Source of the DNA: Anaerolineae bacterium
GTDB lineage: Bacteria; Chloroflexota; Anaerolineae; B4-G1; SLSP01
Direction: 5' to 3'
DNA length: 17,505 bases
NCBI GenBank assembly: GCA_018055515.1
Contig: JAGPHL010000036.1
Coordinates: forward strand, 1-17,505
Position 1 is the stretch's first letter; every line of letters begins with the position of its first letter. Position numbers and translations under genes: made by a program. Below, piece after piece: positions 7,341 to 14,579 of the stretch. The notes under the pieces were generated by a model. It worked only from the letters and a program-made list of their open reading frames with translations. It had not been told where the DNA came from and ran no database searches.

Positions 7341-7400
7341 GTGAGTCGCGAGCGGAGTCTACGACGACTCTCCTCTCACGGCTCACGGCTCTCTATTTTC
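7341..7400 (-). repeat. Dispersed intergenic repeat, copy B (inverted)
   Basis: This is the reverse-strand counterpart of the repeat at 2462-2514. CTCACGGCTCTCTATTTTC at 7382-7400 is the exact complement of copy A's first 19 bases. Copy B carries a 7-bp tandem duplication (CTCACGG) and its own hairpin potential (GAGTC/GACTC). It fills the gap between gyrA and the next gene and ends one base before that gene's ribosome-binding site. Confidence 0.75.
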
Positions 7401-7413
7401 GAAGGAGCCAGCG

Positions 7414-8775
7414 ATGCCTTTAGCCGAAAAACTTAGCTCGAGTCAGCTCGTCGCGCTGCTGCCGGAAGCAAATCCAGAACTGCTCGCGGAGACCATGGTG
7501 GCTTTCGCCAATGCGGATGGCGGCACGCTGTACCTCGGCCTGAGCGAGGAGGGGCAGCCTACAGGCGACATTTACCCTGAGGAAATCAACGGCGTATTTC
7601 AGCAGGCCGAGGCGCTGTGTCACCCGCCGATAGTCGTCGAATGGCAGCAGACCGAAGCGGGCGGCGCGTTCATCTTCGTAGGACACATCCGCCGCAGCCC
7701 GGAGCTGCACACCCTGCGGGATGGCCGGGTGCTGGTGCGAACCGGCGCGGAGAACCGTCCGCTGCGCGGCGAGCAGGTGCGGCAGCTCGCCAGCACGCGC
7801 TCGGTGGGCGACTACGAGGCTGAAGCCGCGCCAGGAGCCGTTCGCGCCGAGCTCGACGAACACTTGCTGGAGGAATTCGTCGGCAAGTGGGAGGAACGAC
7901 AGGGACGTCCGCTCACCCAGCCCCTGGAAGATTTCCTCGTGGACATGGGCTGGCTCACAGCGGAGCGAGTCCCGACGATCGCCGGCCTGCTGTTGTTTGG
8001 ACGCCATCCCCAGAGTTTCATCCCGCACAGCGGCCTTACCTTCGTGCGCTTCGAGGGCGTGAATTTACGTCAGGAGACGGGGATGGCCGGTTACGGACGG
8101 CGTGAGGAGATCAACGGCGCCTTGCCGCAGATCATCCAACGGACGTGGGAGATCTTGCAGGAGGAGCTACGGCGCGGGGCCATCGTGCGCTCGCTGCAAC
8201 GCGAGGAAATGTGGCTGTATCCCCCTACGGCCATCCGCGAAGCGCTGGTCAATGCGGTGGCCCACCGCGACTATCGGTTGCACGGGCGTGGCATCGAGGT
8301 GCGCATGTTTGCCGATCGGCTCGAGGTCATCAGCCCCGGCGGATTGCCCGGCTTCATCACCCTGGACAACATCGTGGAAGAGCATTTCTCCCGCAATCCC
8401 CGCATCGTCAATGGACTGTTCCAATGGCGTTACATCGAAGAGCTGGGCCTGGGCGTGGATGTGATGATCGAAGCGATGATCAACGCCGGACATCCGCCGC
8501 CGGAATTTCGGGAGACGCCGTTCTCCTTCACCGTGATTTTCCGCAATGTGGTGGAGCGCCCCCCTGTGAGTGGCGTGCGCCTCACCATGAATGAGCGGCA
8601 GGACAAGGCGCTGGCGTTCATCCAACGCCATGGGCGCATCACCAATCGCGATTATCAGGACCTCTGCCCCGAGGTCTCGCCGGAAACGCTGCGCCTGGAT
8701 CTTGCTGATCTCGTCGAGCGCGGCGTCTTGCTCAAGGTCGGCGCCAAGCGCGGCACGTACTACATCTTGCGTTGA
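7414..8775 (+). CDS. AlbA_2 domain / HATPase_c_4 ATP-binding protein, likely transcriptional regulator
   Basis: 453 residues in three parts. Residues about 1-125 match the AlbA_2 (Schlafen-like, formerly AAA_4) domain, including ETMVAFANADGGTLYLGL. Residues about 265-370 form a GHKL-type ATPase domain, with an N-box EALVNAVAHRDY (E276, N280) and a G-box SPGGLP (307-312). The C-terminal part from about 385 looks like a winged helix (SPETLRLDLADLVERG). Family members are often annotated as RecG-like helicases, but there are no helicase motifs; a nucleic-acid-binding regulator is more likely. AAGGAG at 7402-7407 supports the ATG. It is followed after 29 nt by the flavin split-barrel gene, suggesting co-transcription. 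Its ligand and targets cannot be read from the sequence. Confidence 0.8.
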   Translation: MPLAEKLSSSQLVALLPEANPELLAETMVAFANADGGTLYLGLSEEGQPTGDIYPEEINGVFQQAEALCHPPIVVEWQQTEAGGAFIFVGHIRRSPELHTLRDGRVLVRTGAENRPLRGEQVRQLASTRSVGDYEAEAAPGAVRAELDEHLLEEFVGKWEERQGRPLTQPLEDFLVDMGWLTAERVPTIAGLLLFGRHPQSFIPHSGLTFVRFEGVNLRQETGMAGYGRREEINGALPQIIQRTWEILQEELRRGAIVRSLQREEMWLYPPTAIREALVNAVAHRDYRLHGRGIEVRMFADRLEVISPGGLPGFITLDNIVEEHFSRNPRIVNGLFQWRYIEELGLGVDVMIEAMINAGHPPPEFRETPFSFTVIFRNVVERPPVSGVRLTMNERQDKALAFIQRHGRITNRDYQDLCPEVSPETLRLDLADLVERGVLLKVGAKRGTYYILR

Positions 8776-8804
8776 TCCCTGCAGCGCTTACGGAAGGAAT
8801 CCCC

Positions 8805-9290
8805 ATGATGCAGTACCACTTGCGGCGGGCCGAAAAAGCCATCACCGATGAAGCGACCCTTCTGGCAATCATCCGCGGGCAGAAATATATGACCCTGGCC
8901 TTCTGCCATCAGGATGAACCGTATCTGGCGACCGTGAACTATGCCTTCGATGCTGACGCGCGCTGCTTCTACTTCCACTGCGCGGCGCAGGGGCGCAAGA
9001 TGGCCTATCTCCGCGCCAATCCCACCGTGTGGGGACAGATCATGGAGGATCACGGCTATCTGCCGGGGAAGTGTGATCACGCCTTCCGCACCGTACAATT
9101 CCGCGGCAGCGCCTTCGTGATCGAAGACCCGGCGGTCAAGCGCGCGGCGCTGATGTTGATGATCGAGCAGCTGGAGCCGGATCCCGAACCGGTCAAACAG
9201 CGTTTCGACAACGAGGCTTCCCTGGCGCGGGCGACGCTGGTGCGCGTGCAGGTCGAATCCTTCAGCGGGAAACAAAGTCAAGTGCTGTAG
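8805..9290 (+). CDS. Pyridoxamine 5'-phosphate oxidase-like (FMN-binding split barrel) protein, NimA-like
   Basis: 161 residues from ATG 8805, chosen because GGAAGGAA lies just upstream; an alternative ATG follows directly at 8808. The pattern (ITDEATLLAIIRGQKYMTLAF, then YLATVNYAFD, then CFYFHCAAQGRKMAYLRANPTVWGQ) is that of the NimA-like flavin split-barrel group. Members bind FMN or haem and include nitroimidazole reductases, but most have unknown substrates, so drug resistance should not be inferred. The protein is cytoplasmic with no signal peptide. It probably shares a transcript with the AlbA/ATPase gene. The region after its stop (9291-9394) shows no gene. Confidence 0.8.
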   Translation: MMQYHLRRAEKAITDEATLLAIIRGQKYMTLAFCHQDEPYLATVNYAFDADARCFYFHCAAQGRKMAYLRANPTVWGQIMEDHGYLPGKCDHAFRTVQFRGSAFVIEDPAVKRAALMLMIEQLEPDPEPVKQRFDNEASLARATLVRVQVESFSGKQSQVL

Positions 9291-9394
9291 CCGCCGGGTA
9301 GGGAGCTCTTTGGCCTCTGGCGACGGCGCCCTTCAGGCCCGCCGGTTTTCCCAGGGCGGCAGCATGGACGAAGTATTTTCGAGGCGTCTCTTGT

Positions 9395-9441
9395 AAATTA
9401 TCCCAAAAGGCTTGGGATAATTTTGGGATAAATTGGGATAA
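9395..9441. repeat. Hairpin plus phased TTGGGATAA boxes between convergent genes
   Basis: AAATTATCCCAA (9395-9406) and TTGGGATAATTT (9412-9423) form a perfect 12-bp inverted repeat with a 5-nt loop. TTGGGATAA occurs three times in direct orientation (9412-9420, 9423-9431, 9433-9441) and once inverted (9398-9406). The direct copies start 11 and 10 bp apart, about one helical turn. The AT-rich hairpin could be a bidirectional terminator, but it lacks a long T-run, and the extra phased copies look more like a protein-binding array. Confidence 0.7.
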
Positions 9442-9461
9442 CATCCCCAAAAGCTGCTCTC

Positions 9462-10562
9462 TCAGGCCGCGAGCTGCTGCAAAATCGCTGCCGTCTGTTG
9501 CGCGGCGCGTCCCCAAGAAAAGCGTGCCAGATTTTCCTTCCCGCGCGCGACCAGCCTCTGACACAAGGCCGGATCTTCCAGAAGCTGCAGCAACCCCGCT
9601 GCCAGCGCCTCCGTGTCCAGAGGATCCACCAGCAGCGCGCCATCACCCGCCACTTCCGGCAAACTGGAGGTCGCCGCAGCGAGGACGGGCGTCCCGCAGG
9701 CCTGCGCTTCCAGCACCGGAAAGCCAAAACCCTCATAGAGCGAGGGGAAGGCGAACAACCGCGCCCCGGAAAGCAAGGCCGCTTTGTCCTCAGGAGCGAC
9801 ATAGCCGGGAAACACTACCCTCTGTTCCAGTCCCAGCGCCTGCACCTGCGCACGGACCGTGTCAACGAACCAGCCGGGCGGTCCGGCGAGGACCAGCTGC
9901 AGGTCGGGATGTCGCGTCCGCACCTGCCCGAAGGCGGCGACGAGCCGCGCCAGATTCTTGCGGGGCTGAATCCGCCCCAGGTAGAGGATGTAGGGACGCT
10001 CGACGCCATAACGGACGCGCAGGCGCTCCAGTTCCTCCGGCGCCTCGACGCGCTGCAAGTCTGCCTCGTAGCCGGGATACACCACGGTGACTTTCTCCGC
10101 TGGGACGCCATAGCTCGCCAGAAGCGCGTCGCGCGTCGCGACCGAGTCCACCACAATGTGCGAGGCGACGCGCGCGTTCCAGCGCGTGCTGAGCTCCAGA
10201 TACAGCCGTTGGCCGCGCGGGTGCGCTTCGGGGAAGAAGCGGTATCCCAAATCGTGGAGGGTCACGAGGGTGCGTCGCGGGCGAAAGAGCGGCAGGACGT
10301 GCGCCGGCACGAAAAGGACGCGCGGCGGATGGCGCAGCATTTCCCAGGAAAGACGGACGTGCGTCCACAGCCGGGGAAAGGGGATCACGCGCAGCTCCGC
10401 GCCAGGGAAGGCCGCGGCAGGCGGCTGCTCGCGGCAATAGAGCCGCACCTCGGCGGCGGGAAGCAGCGGCAACAGCGCCCGAATCAGGTGATACGAATAA
10501 GCTTCGGTGCCGGTAGGCGCCGCGCTGACCGCGCGGCTCGCGTCAATGCCGATGCGCGCCAT
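9462..10562 (-). CDS. Glycosyltransferase family 4 (GT-B fold)
   Basis: 366 residues. The N-terminus MARIGIDASRA is typical of retaining GT4 enzymes. The C-terminal nucleotide-sugar domain shows YILYLGRIQPRKN (191-203) and the E-x7-E motif EGFGFPVLE (277-285), followed by GTPVLAA and LPEVAGDGALLVDP. The enzyme transfers a sugar from an NDP-sugar, probably to a cell-envelope glycan or glycolipid; donor and acceptor cannot be told. I prefer ATG 10562 over the in-frame ATG 15 nt upstream because it matches family N-termini. It follows the M50 protease by 4 nt as the last gene of a three-gene leftward operon, and it ends next to the TTGGGATAA hairpin. Confidence 0.88.
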   Translation of the reverse strand: MARIGIDASRAVSAAPTGTEAYSYHLIRALLPLLPAAEVRLYCREQPPAAAFPGAELRVIPFPRLWTHVRLSWEMLRHPPRVLFVPAHVLPLFRPRRTLVTLHDLGYRFFPEAHPRGQRLYLELSTRWNARVASHIVVDSVATRDALLASYGVPAEKVTVVYPGYEADLQRVEAPEELERLRVRYGVERPYILYLGRIQPRKNLARLVAAFGQVRTRHPDLQLVLAGPPGWFVDTVRAQVQALGLEQRVVFPGYVAPEDKAALLSGARLFAFPSLYEGFGFPVLEAQACGTPVLAAATSSLPEVAGDGALLVDPLDTEALAAGLLQLLEDPALCQRLVARGKENLARFSWGRAAQQTAAILQQLAA

Positions 10563-10566
10563 CGTC

Positions 10567-11709
10567 TCACGGCACAAGCGTCAACGGGATGGGCACCAGG
10601 ATCAACGCCAGCAACACGACCATGGCCCATCCAATCCGCTTGCGGGTAGGATCGAGAGGCGCCAGGTCGTTGAGCGGCGCCGGGTGGCGTGATCCCATGG
10701 TCAGCCCCAGGATGCCCAACAGCGCCCACGTCATGCCGATGTCGCGCCCGGTGAACAGCAAAAACGCGGCCCAGGCAAACATCCCCATCACCACGCCGCG
10801 CGCTACGAGCCACGCCTTACGTCCCCACATCGCATACGCCACATGCCCGCCGTCATACTGTCCCACGGGGAGCAGGTTCAGCCCGGTCACCAGCAGCCCG
10901 GCCCACGCCGCAAAGGCGATGGGATGCAAAATCACGTCCATCCCGCCCGCCGGCAAGGGTCGCCCGAAAATGAGCCACTTGATCAGGTAATAGAGGATCG
11001 AGTTGCCTTCCATGGCATAGCCGCCCGCCGGCAAGGGCGCGACTTTCGAGAGCAGCAGGCCCACGATCAGCAGAGGAATGGCGACGACCAACCCGCCCAG
11101 CGGCCCCGAAATTCCCAGGTCAAAGACGGCCTTCCGGTTACGGAGGGGAGCCTTCTGCACAATGACCGCGCCCATCGTCCCCAGAGGCCACACCGGCACC
11201 GGTATGAAATAGGGCAGGCTCGCCGGTTCGCCATAGCGCCGCGCGGCGAAATAGTGGCTGAGTTCGTGGATAGTCAGGATGCTGAGCAGCGTCGCCGCGT
11301 GCGGCAACCCCTTCACCAACGTGCGCCAATTGGCCGTAGGATCAACTCCCTCGTTCAGCGCGCCGATGAATAACACCGAAAACGCGGTGAGGATGAAGAA
11401 GATCACGTTGACCCACGGCTTGCCCGTCCGCCGATCCACTACGTGCGGGATGGCCTGGAGCACGTGCTCCCCCTGCTCCTCCGTCAAAAACGGCAGGTAT
11501 CCCAGCGCCTCGAACTCCGTCATCACCCGATCGAAAGCCTCTTCGTCCTGGGGATCATACACCTGCCCGATGAACTCTACCACGGGTGCATCGCCGCCTC
11601 GCAACGTGCGCACCGCGTCGAGCCGCATCAGCGGCCTGAGAGCCGCCATGAGTTGATCCACCAGGCGTTGTTCCGCCGATTCCTGAGGCTTCAAGATAAC
11701 TTCGCTCAT
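10567..11709 (-). CDS. Site-2 protease family (M50) zinc metalloprotease
   Basis: 380 residues, polytopic. The zinc-binding HELSH motif (H148, E149, H152) sits in a membrane segment, and the third ligand motif is NLLPVGQYDGG (278-288, D286). This is the layout of site-2 proteases that cut within membranes. Residues 1-100 form a soluble N-terminal region (MSEVILKPQESAEQRLV onward) as in the Chloroflexota/cyanobacterial/plant EGY-like branch; there is no PDZ domain. ATG 11709 overlaps the TGA of the Lgt-like gene (ATGA), and GGAG lies 8 nt upstream. The substrate is unknown. An anti-sigma factor would be the usual guess, but none is encoded nearby. Confidence 0.88.
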   Translation of the reverse strand: MSEVILKPQESAEQRLVDQLMAALRPLMRLDAVRTLRGGDAPVVEFIGQVYDPQDEEAFDRVMTEFEALGYLPFLTEEQGEHVLQAIPHVVDRRTGKPWVNVIFFILTAFSVLFIGALNEGVDPTANWRTLVKGLPHAATLLSILTIHELSHYFAARRYGEPASLPYFIPVPVWPLGTMGAVIVQKAPLRNRKAVFDLGISGPLGGLVVAIPLLIVGLLLSKVAPLPAGGYAMEGNSILYYLIKWLIFGRPLPAGGMDVILHPIAFAAWAGLLVTGLNLLPVGQYDGGHVAYAMWGRKAWLVARGVVMGMFAWAAFLLFTGRDIGMTWALLGILGLTMGSRHPAPLNDLAPLDPTRKRIGWAMVVLLALILVPIPLTLVP

Positions 11710-12449
11710 GGATGATCTCCGTAGTTGCGATAAGTGTGCCCTGCTATCAGGCCGCAGGTCAGGGCCAGCAGGGCGTAGGCCCCGGTGTCCAGGCGCAGGT
11801 TCCCCACCAGGGGTACCGGGTCTGCGCGCAGCAATGTCAACGCGGCCATGCCCGCCAGGTACAGCGCCACGGCACCGATAGCATGACGCGGCCACAACGC
11901 CGCCAGTCCGCCCACGAGCGCCGCGACCCCCGCCGCCAGCCACGGCACGGCGTAGCGGGGCGCAAAAGTGTGATACAGGTCAGGCGTTTCGTGCACCAGC
12001 CAGCGCTGCCAGAGAGGCACGGTGGTCGTCACCTCGCGGCCCCAGGCGCAGCCCACATCGCCGCATCCCCACCATTCCCCCGCCGCGAGGAGCAATCCCA
12101 AGGGTGCCAGGAGGCTCCACGTCTGCCACAAAGGGAAACGCGCGCGCCAGGACCAGAGCGTCGCCGCCGCCAGACCGCCGGCCCAGGCCCCCGGTCCATC
12201 CAGGCCCCCCACCCGCCACAGCAAGCCCGCTTCAACGGGGTGCTGAGCGAAATACGCGGCGTGCTGCGCCACGTAGCTCGCCCGTCCGCCCAACAGCGCG
12301 CCCAGCAAGGCAATCCACACGAGCGCCGTCAGTCGGCGAGGCTCCAGGTGTTGCCGCCAGCCCAAGATCCACACCGTCATCACGCCGGCGAGCAAGCCGG
12401 CCAACACCCGCAGCGTATATTTCAGGATAAACCAGGGGCCTATCTGCAT
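11706..12449 (-). CDS. Divergent Lgt-like (prolipoprotein diacylglyceryl transferase-like) membrane protein
   Basis: 247 residues with about seven hydrophobic segments. The order of Lgt landmarks is kept: GGRASYV (54-60), GGLDGPGAWAGG (81-92, matching GGLSFHGG), a Cys/Gly-rich segment GEWWGCGDVGCAWGREV (124-140) in place of GRxGNFxNGExxGR, and a terminal LRADP...LRLD. The histidine and arginine needed for catalysis in E. coli Lgt (H103, R143) appear to be missing, so this is probably not the housekeeping lipoprotein enzyme. The start at ATG 12449 is supported by a promoter whose start point falls at the ATG; the frame upstream is low-complexity and crosses the rplL terminator. It is the first gene of the operon with the M50 protease and GT4 enzyme. 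Confidence 0.65.
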   Translation of the reverse strand: MQIGPWFILKYTLRVLAGLLAGVMTVWILGWRQHLEPRRLTALVWIALLGALLGGRASYVAQHAAYFAQHPVEAGLLWRVGGLDGPGAWAGGLAAATLWSWRARFPLWQTWSLLAPLGLLLAAGEWWGCGDVGCAWGREVTTTVPLWQRWLVHETPDLYHTFAPRYAVPWLAAGVAALVGGLAALWPRHAIGAVALYLAGMAALTLLRADPVPLVGNLRLDTGAYALLALTCGLIAGHTYRNYGDHP

Positions 12450-12458
12450 AATTGTCGT

Positions 12459-12487
12459 AGTATAGCATGAAGCGAGCAAAGCGCCAA
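12459..12487 (-). promoter_or_regulatory. Promoter of the Lgt-like/M50/GT operon, leaderless
   Basis: On the minus strand TTGGCG (12487-12482), a 17-bp spacer and TATACT (12464-12459). Only 9 bp separate the -10 from the ATG at 12449, so transcription should begin 0-3 nt before it. No ribosome-binding site is possible in that space. Confidence 0.7.
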
Positions 12488-12494
12488 ACACGAC

Positions 12495-12520
12495 AGCCCC
12501 ACCCTGGGTTGGGTGGGGCT
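12495..12520 (-). terminator. Terminator after rplL
   Basis: AGCCCCACCC (12495-12504) pairs perfectly with GGGTGGGGCT (12511-12520) around a 6-nt loop, 27 bp past the rplL stop. The T-tract after it on the minus strand is weak (GTCGTGTTT). It abuts the -35 of the next leftward operon, so it insulates that operon from the ribosomal cluster. Confidence 0.7.
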
Positions 12521-12546
12521 GGACGGGTGCGAAATCGCACGACAGA

Positions 12547-12933
12547 CTACTTGAGCTCGACGACCGCGCCGACCTCGGTGAGCTTGGCCTTGGCGTCCTC
12601 CGCCACTTCCTTCGACACGCCCTCCATGACATTGGCCGGAGCGCTCTCGACCAGTTCCTTGGCTTCCTTCAGGCCCAGGTTCGTGAGCTGGCGGACGACC
12701 TTGATCACCTCGATCTTCTTGGGGCCGAAGTCCTTGAGCACGACGTTGAACTCGGTCTGCTCTTCGACTTCCTCGGCCTCAGCCGCGGGGGCAGCCATGG
12801 GCATAGCGCCCATCATCGCCACGGGCGCAGCCGCGCTGACGCCCAACTTCGCCTCGAGCATCTTCACGAGCTCGGCAGCTTCCATCAGCGACAGGGCGCT
12901 GATTTCCTCAACCAAATTTTCTAAATTAGCCAT
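12547..12933 (-). CDS. rplL: Large ribosomal subunit protein bL12 (L7/L12)
   Basis: 128 residues, normal length. An N-terminal dimerisation helix (MANLENLVEEISALSLMEAA) is followed by an Ala/Glu-rich hinge (about 34-58) and the C-terminal factor-binding domain TEFNVVLKDFGPKKIEVIK to GAVVELK. Dimers of L12 bind L10 to form the stalk that recruits translation GTPases. GAGGTG lies 8 nt before the ATG. It is the last gene of the cluster and is followed by a terminator instead of rpoB. Confidence 0.97.
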   Translation of the reverse strand: MANLENLVEEISALSLMEAAELVKMLEAKLGVSAAAPVAMMGAMPMAAPAAEAEEVEEQTEFNVVLKDFGPKKIEVIKVVRQLTNLGLKEAKELVESAPANVMEGVSKEVAEDAKAKLTEVGAVVELK

Positions 12934-12985
12934 TTTCTCTACACCTCATTGAATTGATGGAATTGATTTGAAACAGAAAGGCAGC

Positions 12986-13540
12986 CTAAGCCGCCATTTC
13001 GGCAGGCGCGCTGCCTTCCAACTTATCCACATAAGCCTGCAAGACATTGAGAACCTGACGCACACCGCTGGCAACCACTCCCACCACCTGACTGGCAGGG
13101 GCGTTGATGGTTCCTAGAATCTGCGCCAACAGCTGCTCACGGCTGGGCATGTCCGCCAGGCGCACAGCCTGCTCGGCGTTGTACATATGCCCTTCCAACA
13201 CGGCCCCCCGCACCACAAACTGCCCCTCTTCGGACTCCTTAGCGAAATCGTTGAGCAGCTTGGCGAGCGGCTGAATCCCCTGGTGACAGAACACCGCCAG
13301 GGTCGGGCCAGTCAGTAGATCCGTGGACGTCTTCACACCGTGCTCCTGCAAAACCTTCTGCAGCAGCGTGTTTTTGACCACGAAGATCTGCCCTCCCTGT
13401 TCCCGGGCACGACGGCGCATGGCCTGCATCTGACTGACGGTCAGGTTATGATAGTGCACCAGCATGATGCCATCACTCTTGCGGTACTGCTCGGCATATT
13501 CCTGGTACAGCTCTTCTTTTCGCGTGCGTGAAATAGCCAA
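12986..13540 (-). CDS. rplJ: Large ribosomal subunit protein uL10
   Basis: 184 residues. The N-terminal RNA-binding domain (ISRTRKEELYQEYAEQYRKS, then VVKNTLLQKVLQEHG) is followed by a C-terminal helix carrying the L12-binding segments (VLQAYVDKLEGSAPAEMAA). L10 anchors the stalk to 23S rRNA and, in studied bacteria, represses its own operon. The start is TTG at 13540-13538, marked by a perfect AGGAGGTGAT (13555-13546) 5 nt upstream; no ATG is available. An L10-leader RNA and an attenuator precede it. Confidence 0.96.
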   Translation of the reverse strand: MAISRTRKEELYQEYAEQYRKSDGIMLVHYHNLTVSQMQAMRRRAREQGGQIFVVKNTLLQKVLQEHGVKTSTDLLTGPTLAVFCHQGIQPLAKLLNDFAKESEEGQFVVRGAVLEGHMYNAEQAVRLADMPSREQLLAQILGTINAPASQVVGVVASGVRQVLNVLQAYVDKLEGSAPAEMAA

Positions 13541-13628
13541 CCCTTATCACCTCCTCACCCGGATTCACCGGAACTCATCGGGTCTCATCCGCATGACGGC
13601 GGACAACCCACTTTACAACCACCGCCAC

Positions 13629-13670
13629 AAAAAAAACTGAGCCCTGCGTCCACCGACGTAAGGCCCAGTT
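13629..13670 (-). terminator. Attenuator in the rplJL leader
   Basis: On the minus strand GGCCCAGT/ACTGAGCC arms (13669-13662 with 13643-13636, one G-U) and an inner 4-bp CGTC/GACG helix are followed by eight T (13636-13629). It lies between the L10 leader and rplJ, so it would stop transcription before rplJL. L10-dependent attenuation of this kind is known for B. subtilis rplJL. Confidence 0.8.
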
Positions 13671-13680
13671 CTCCTCTATA

Positions 13681-13790
13681 AGGAAGAGATTCGTCTGGTC
13701 TTACCTCGGCAGGACATTAAGCGCCTGGGCGCACCTGCTGTCTTCGGCAGACACGGATGGTCTGAAGAGACAGGGGGCGTAGTCCCCCTA
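13681..13790 (-). ncRNA. Ribosomal protein L10 leader
   Basis: The minus-strand RNA contains CCGAAGACAGCAGGTGC and, after a short loop, GCTTAATGTCCTGCCGAGG. These are the hallmark halves of the L10 leader that mimics the 23S rRNA site of L10; CAGCAGG pairs with CCTGCCG. The flanking AGACCA/TGGTCT-type pairing and a GGGGG-ACTAC-GCCCCC hairpin (about 13773-13789) complete the leader. It sits between rplA and rplJ, the standard place. L10 (with L12) binding would favour the downstream attenuator. Confidence 0.85.
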
Positions 13791-13800
13791 AAACCTCGGG

Positions 13801-14520
13801 TTAGAGCGAGCTCTCCATGGCCAGAGCCACGGTCGGATCAATCTTGATGCCCGGGCCCATGGTCGGAGCGACCGTGATGCGACGCACGTAGACCCCCTTC
13901 GCGCCCGATGGCTTGACGCGGCGAATGGTCTCCATGATCGCGGCCAGATTGCCTACCAGATGCTCCGTAGGGAAGCTGGCCTTGCCGATCGGCAGATGAA
14001 TGTTGCCTGTGCGGTCCAGGCGGTATTCCACACGGCCGGCCTTGGCATCTTTGAGGGCCCGCGGCAGGTCTTCAGGTTGTACGACGGTCCCCGTCTTGGG
14101 ATTGGGCATGAGGCCACGGCGACCCAACACCCGTCCCAACTTACCGACTTTGGGCATCATCTGCGGCACGGCAATGGCGACGTCGAAATCCGTCCAACCG
14201 TCCAGAATCTGCTTGATGCCATCATCATCGCTGATGACGAAATCCGCGCCGGCGTCGCGGGCCTGTTGCACCAGATCGGGGGTAACGAACACCAGCACGC
14301 GCACCTGCTTGCCCAAACCGTAAGGCAGGCCCACCACGCCACGGATTTGCTGATCCGCGCGGCGGGGATCCAACCCCATCCGCAAGTGCAGCTCGATCGT
14401 GGCATCGAAGGTAACATAGCTGACCTCTTTGGCCAGCTTGAGCGCCTCTTCCGGGCTGTAGAGCTTCGTGGGCTCCACTTTTTGCGCTACCTCTAAATAT
14501 TTCTTTCCTCGTCTTGTCAT
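13801..14520 (-). CDS. rplA: Large ribosomal subunit protein uL1
   Basis: 239 residues, normal length. MTRRGKKYLEVAQKVEP opens the protein, with TIELHLRMGLDPRRADQQIRG (domain I), the lid domain with GRVLGRRGLMPNPKTGTV (129-146), and the closing VRRITVAPTMGPGIKID. L1 binds 23S helices 76-78 at the E-site stalk and in E. coli represses rplKA by binding its own mRNA. GAGGAG lies 8 nt before the ATG. It lies 59 nt downstream of rplK. Confidence 0.97.
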   Translation of the reverse strand: MTRRGKKYLEVAQKVEPTKLYSPEEALKLAKEVSYVTFDATIELHLRMGLDPRRADQQIRGVVGLPYGLGKQVRVLVFVTPDLVQQARDAGADFVISDDDGIKQILDGWTDFDVAIAVPQMMPKVGKLGRVLGRRGLMPNPKTGTVVQPEDLPRALKDAKAGRVEYRLDRTGNIHLPIGKASFPTEHLVGNLAAIMETIRRVKPSGAKGVYVRRITVAPTMGPGIKIDPTVALAMESSL

Positions 14521-14579
14521 GCTGACACTCCTCGTGGTAATAGCGGGATTGGTGACCCTTCCACTGGGGCGGTGTGATC

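Noticed and set aside
5695..7386. 563-codon minus-strand frame opposite gyrA
   Set aside because: Pure antisense of gyrA with no family resemblance.
8805..9290. Nitroimidazole resistance gene
   Set aside because: The split-barrel fold is shared by many proteins of unknown role; the sequence does not justify a resistance call.
9498..10649. 383-codon plus-strand frame over the glycosyltransferase
   Set aside because: Antisense shadow of a well-supported GT4 gene.
11712..12470. 252-codon plus-strand frame over the Lgt-like gene
   Set aside because: Gln/Arg/Pro-rich shadow; the minus strand has promoter, topology and operon overlap.
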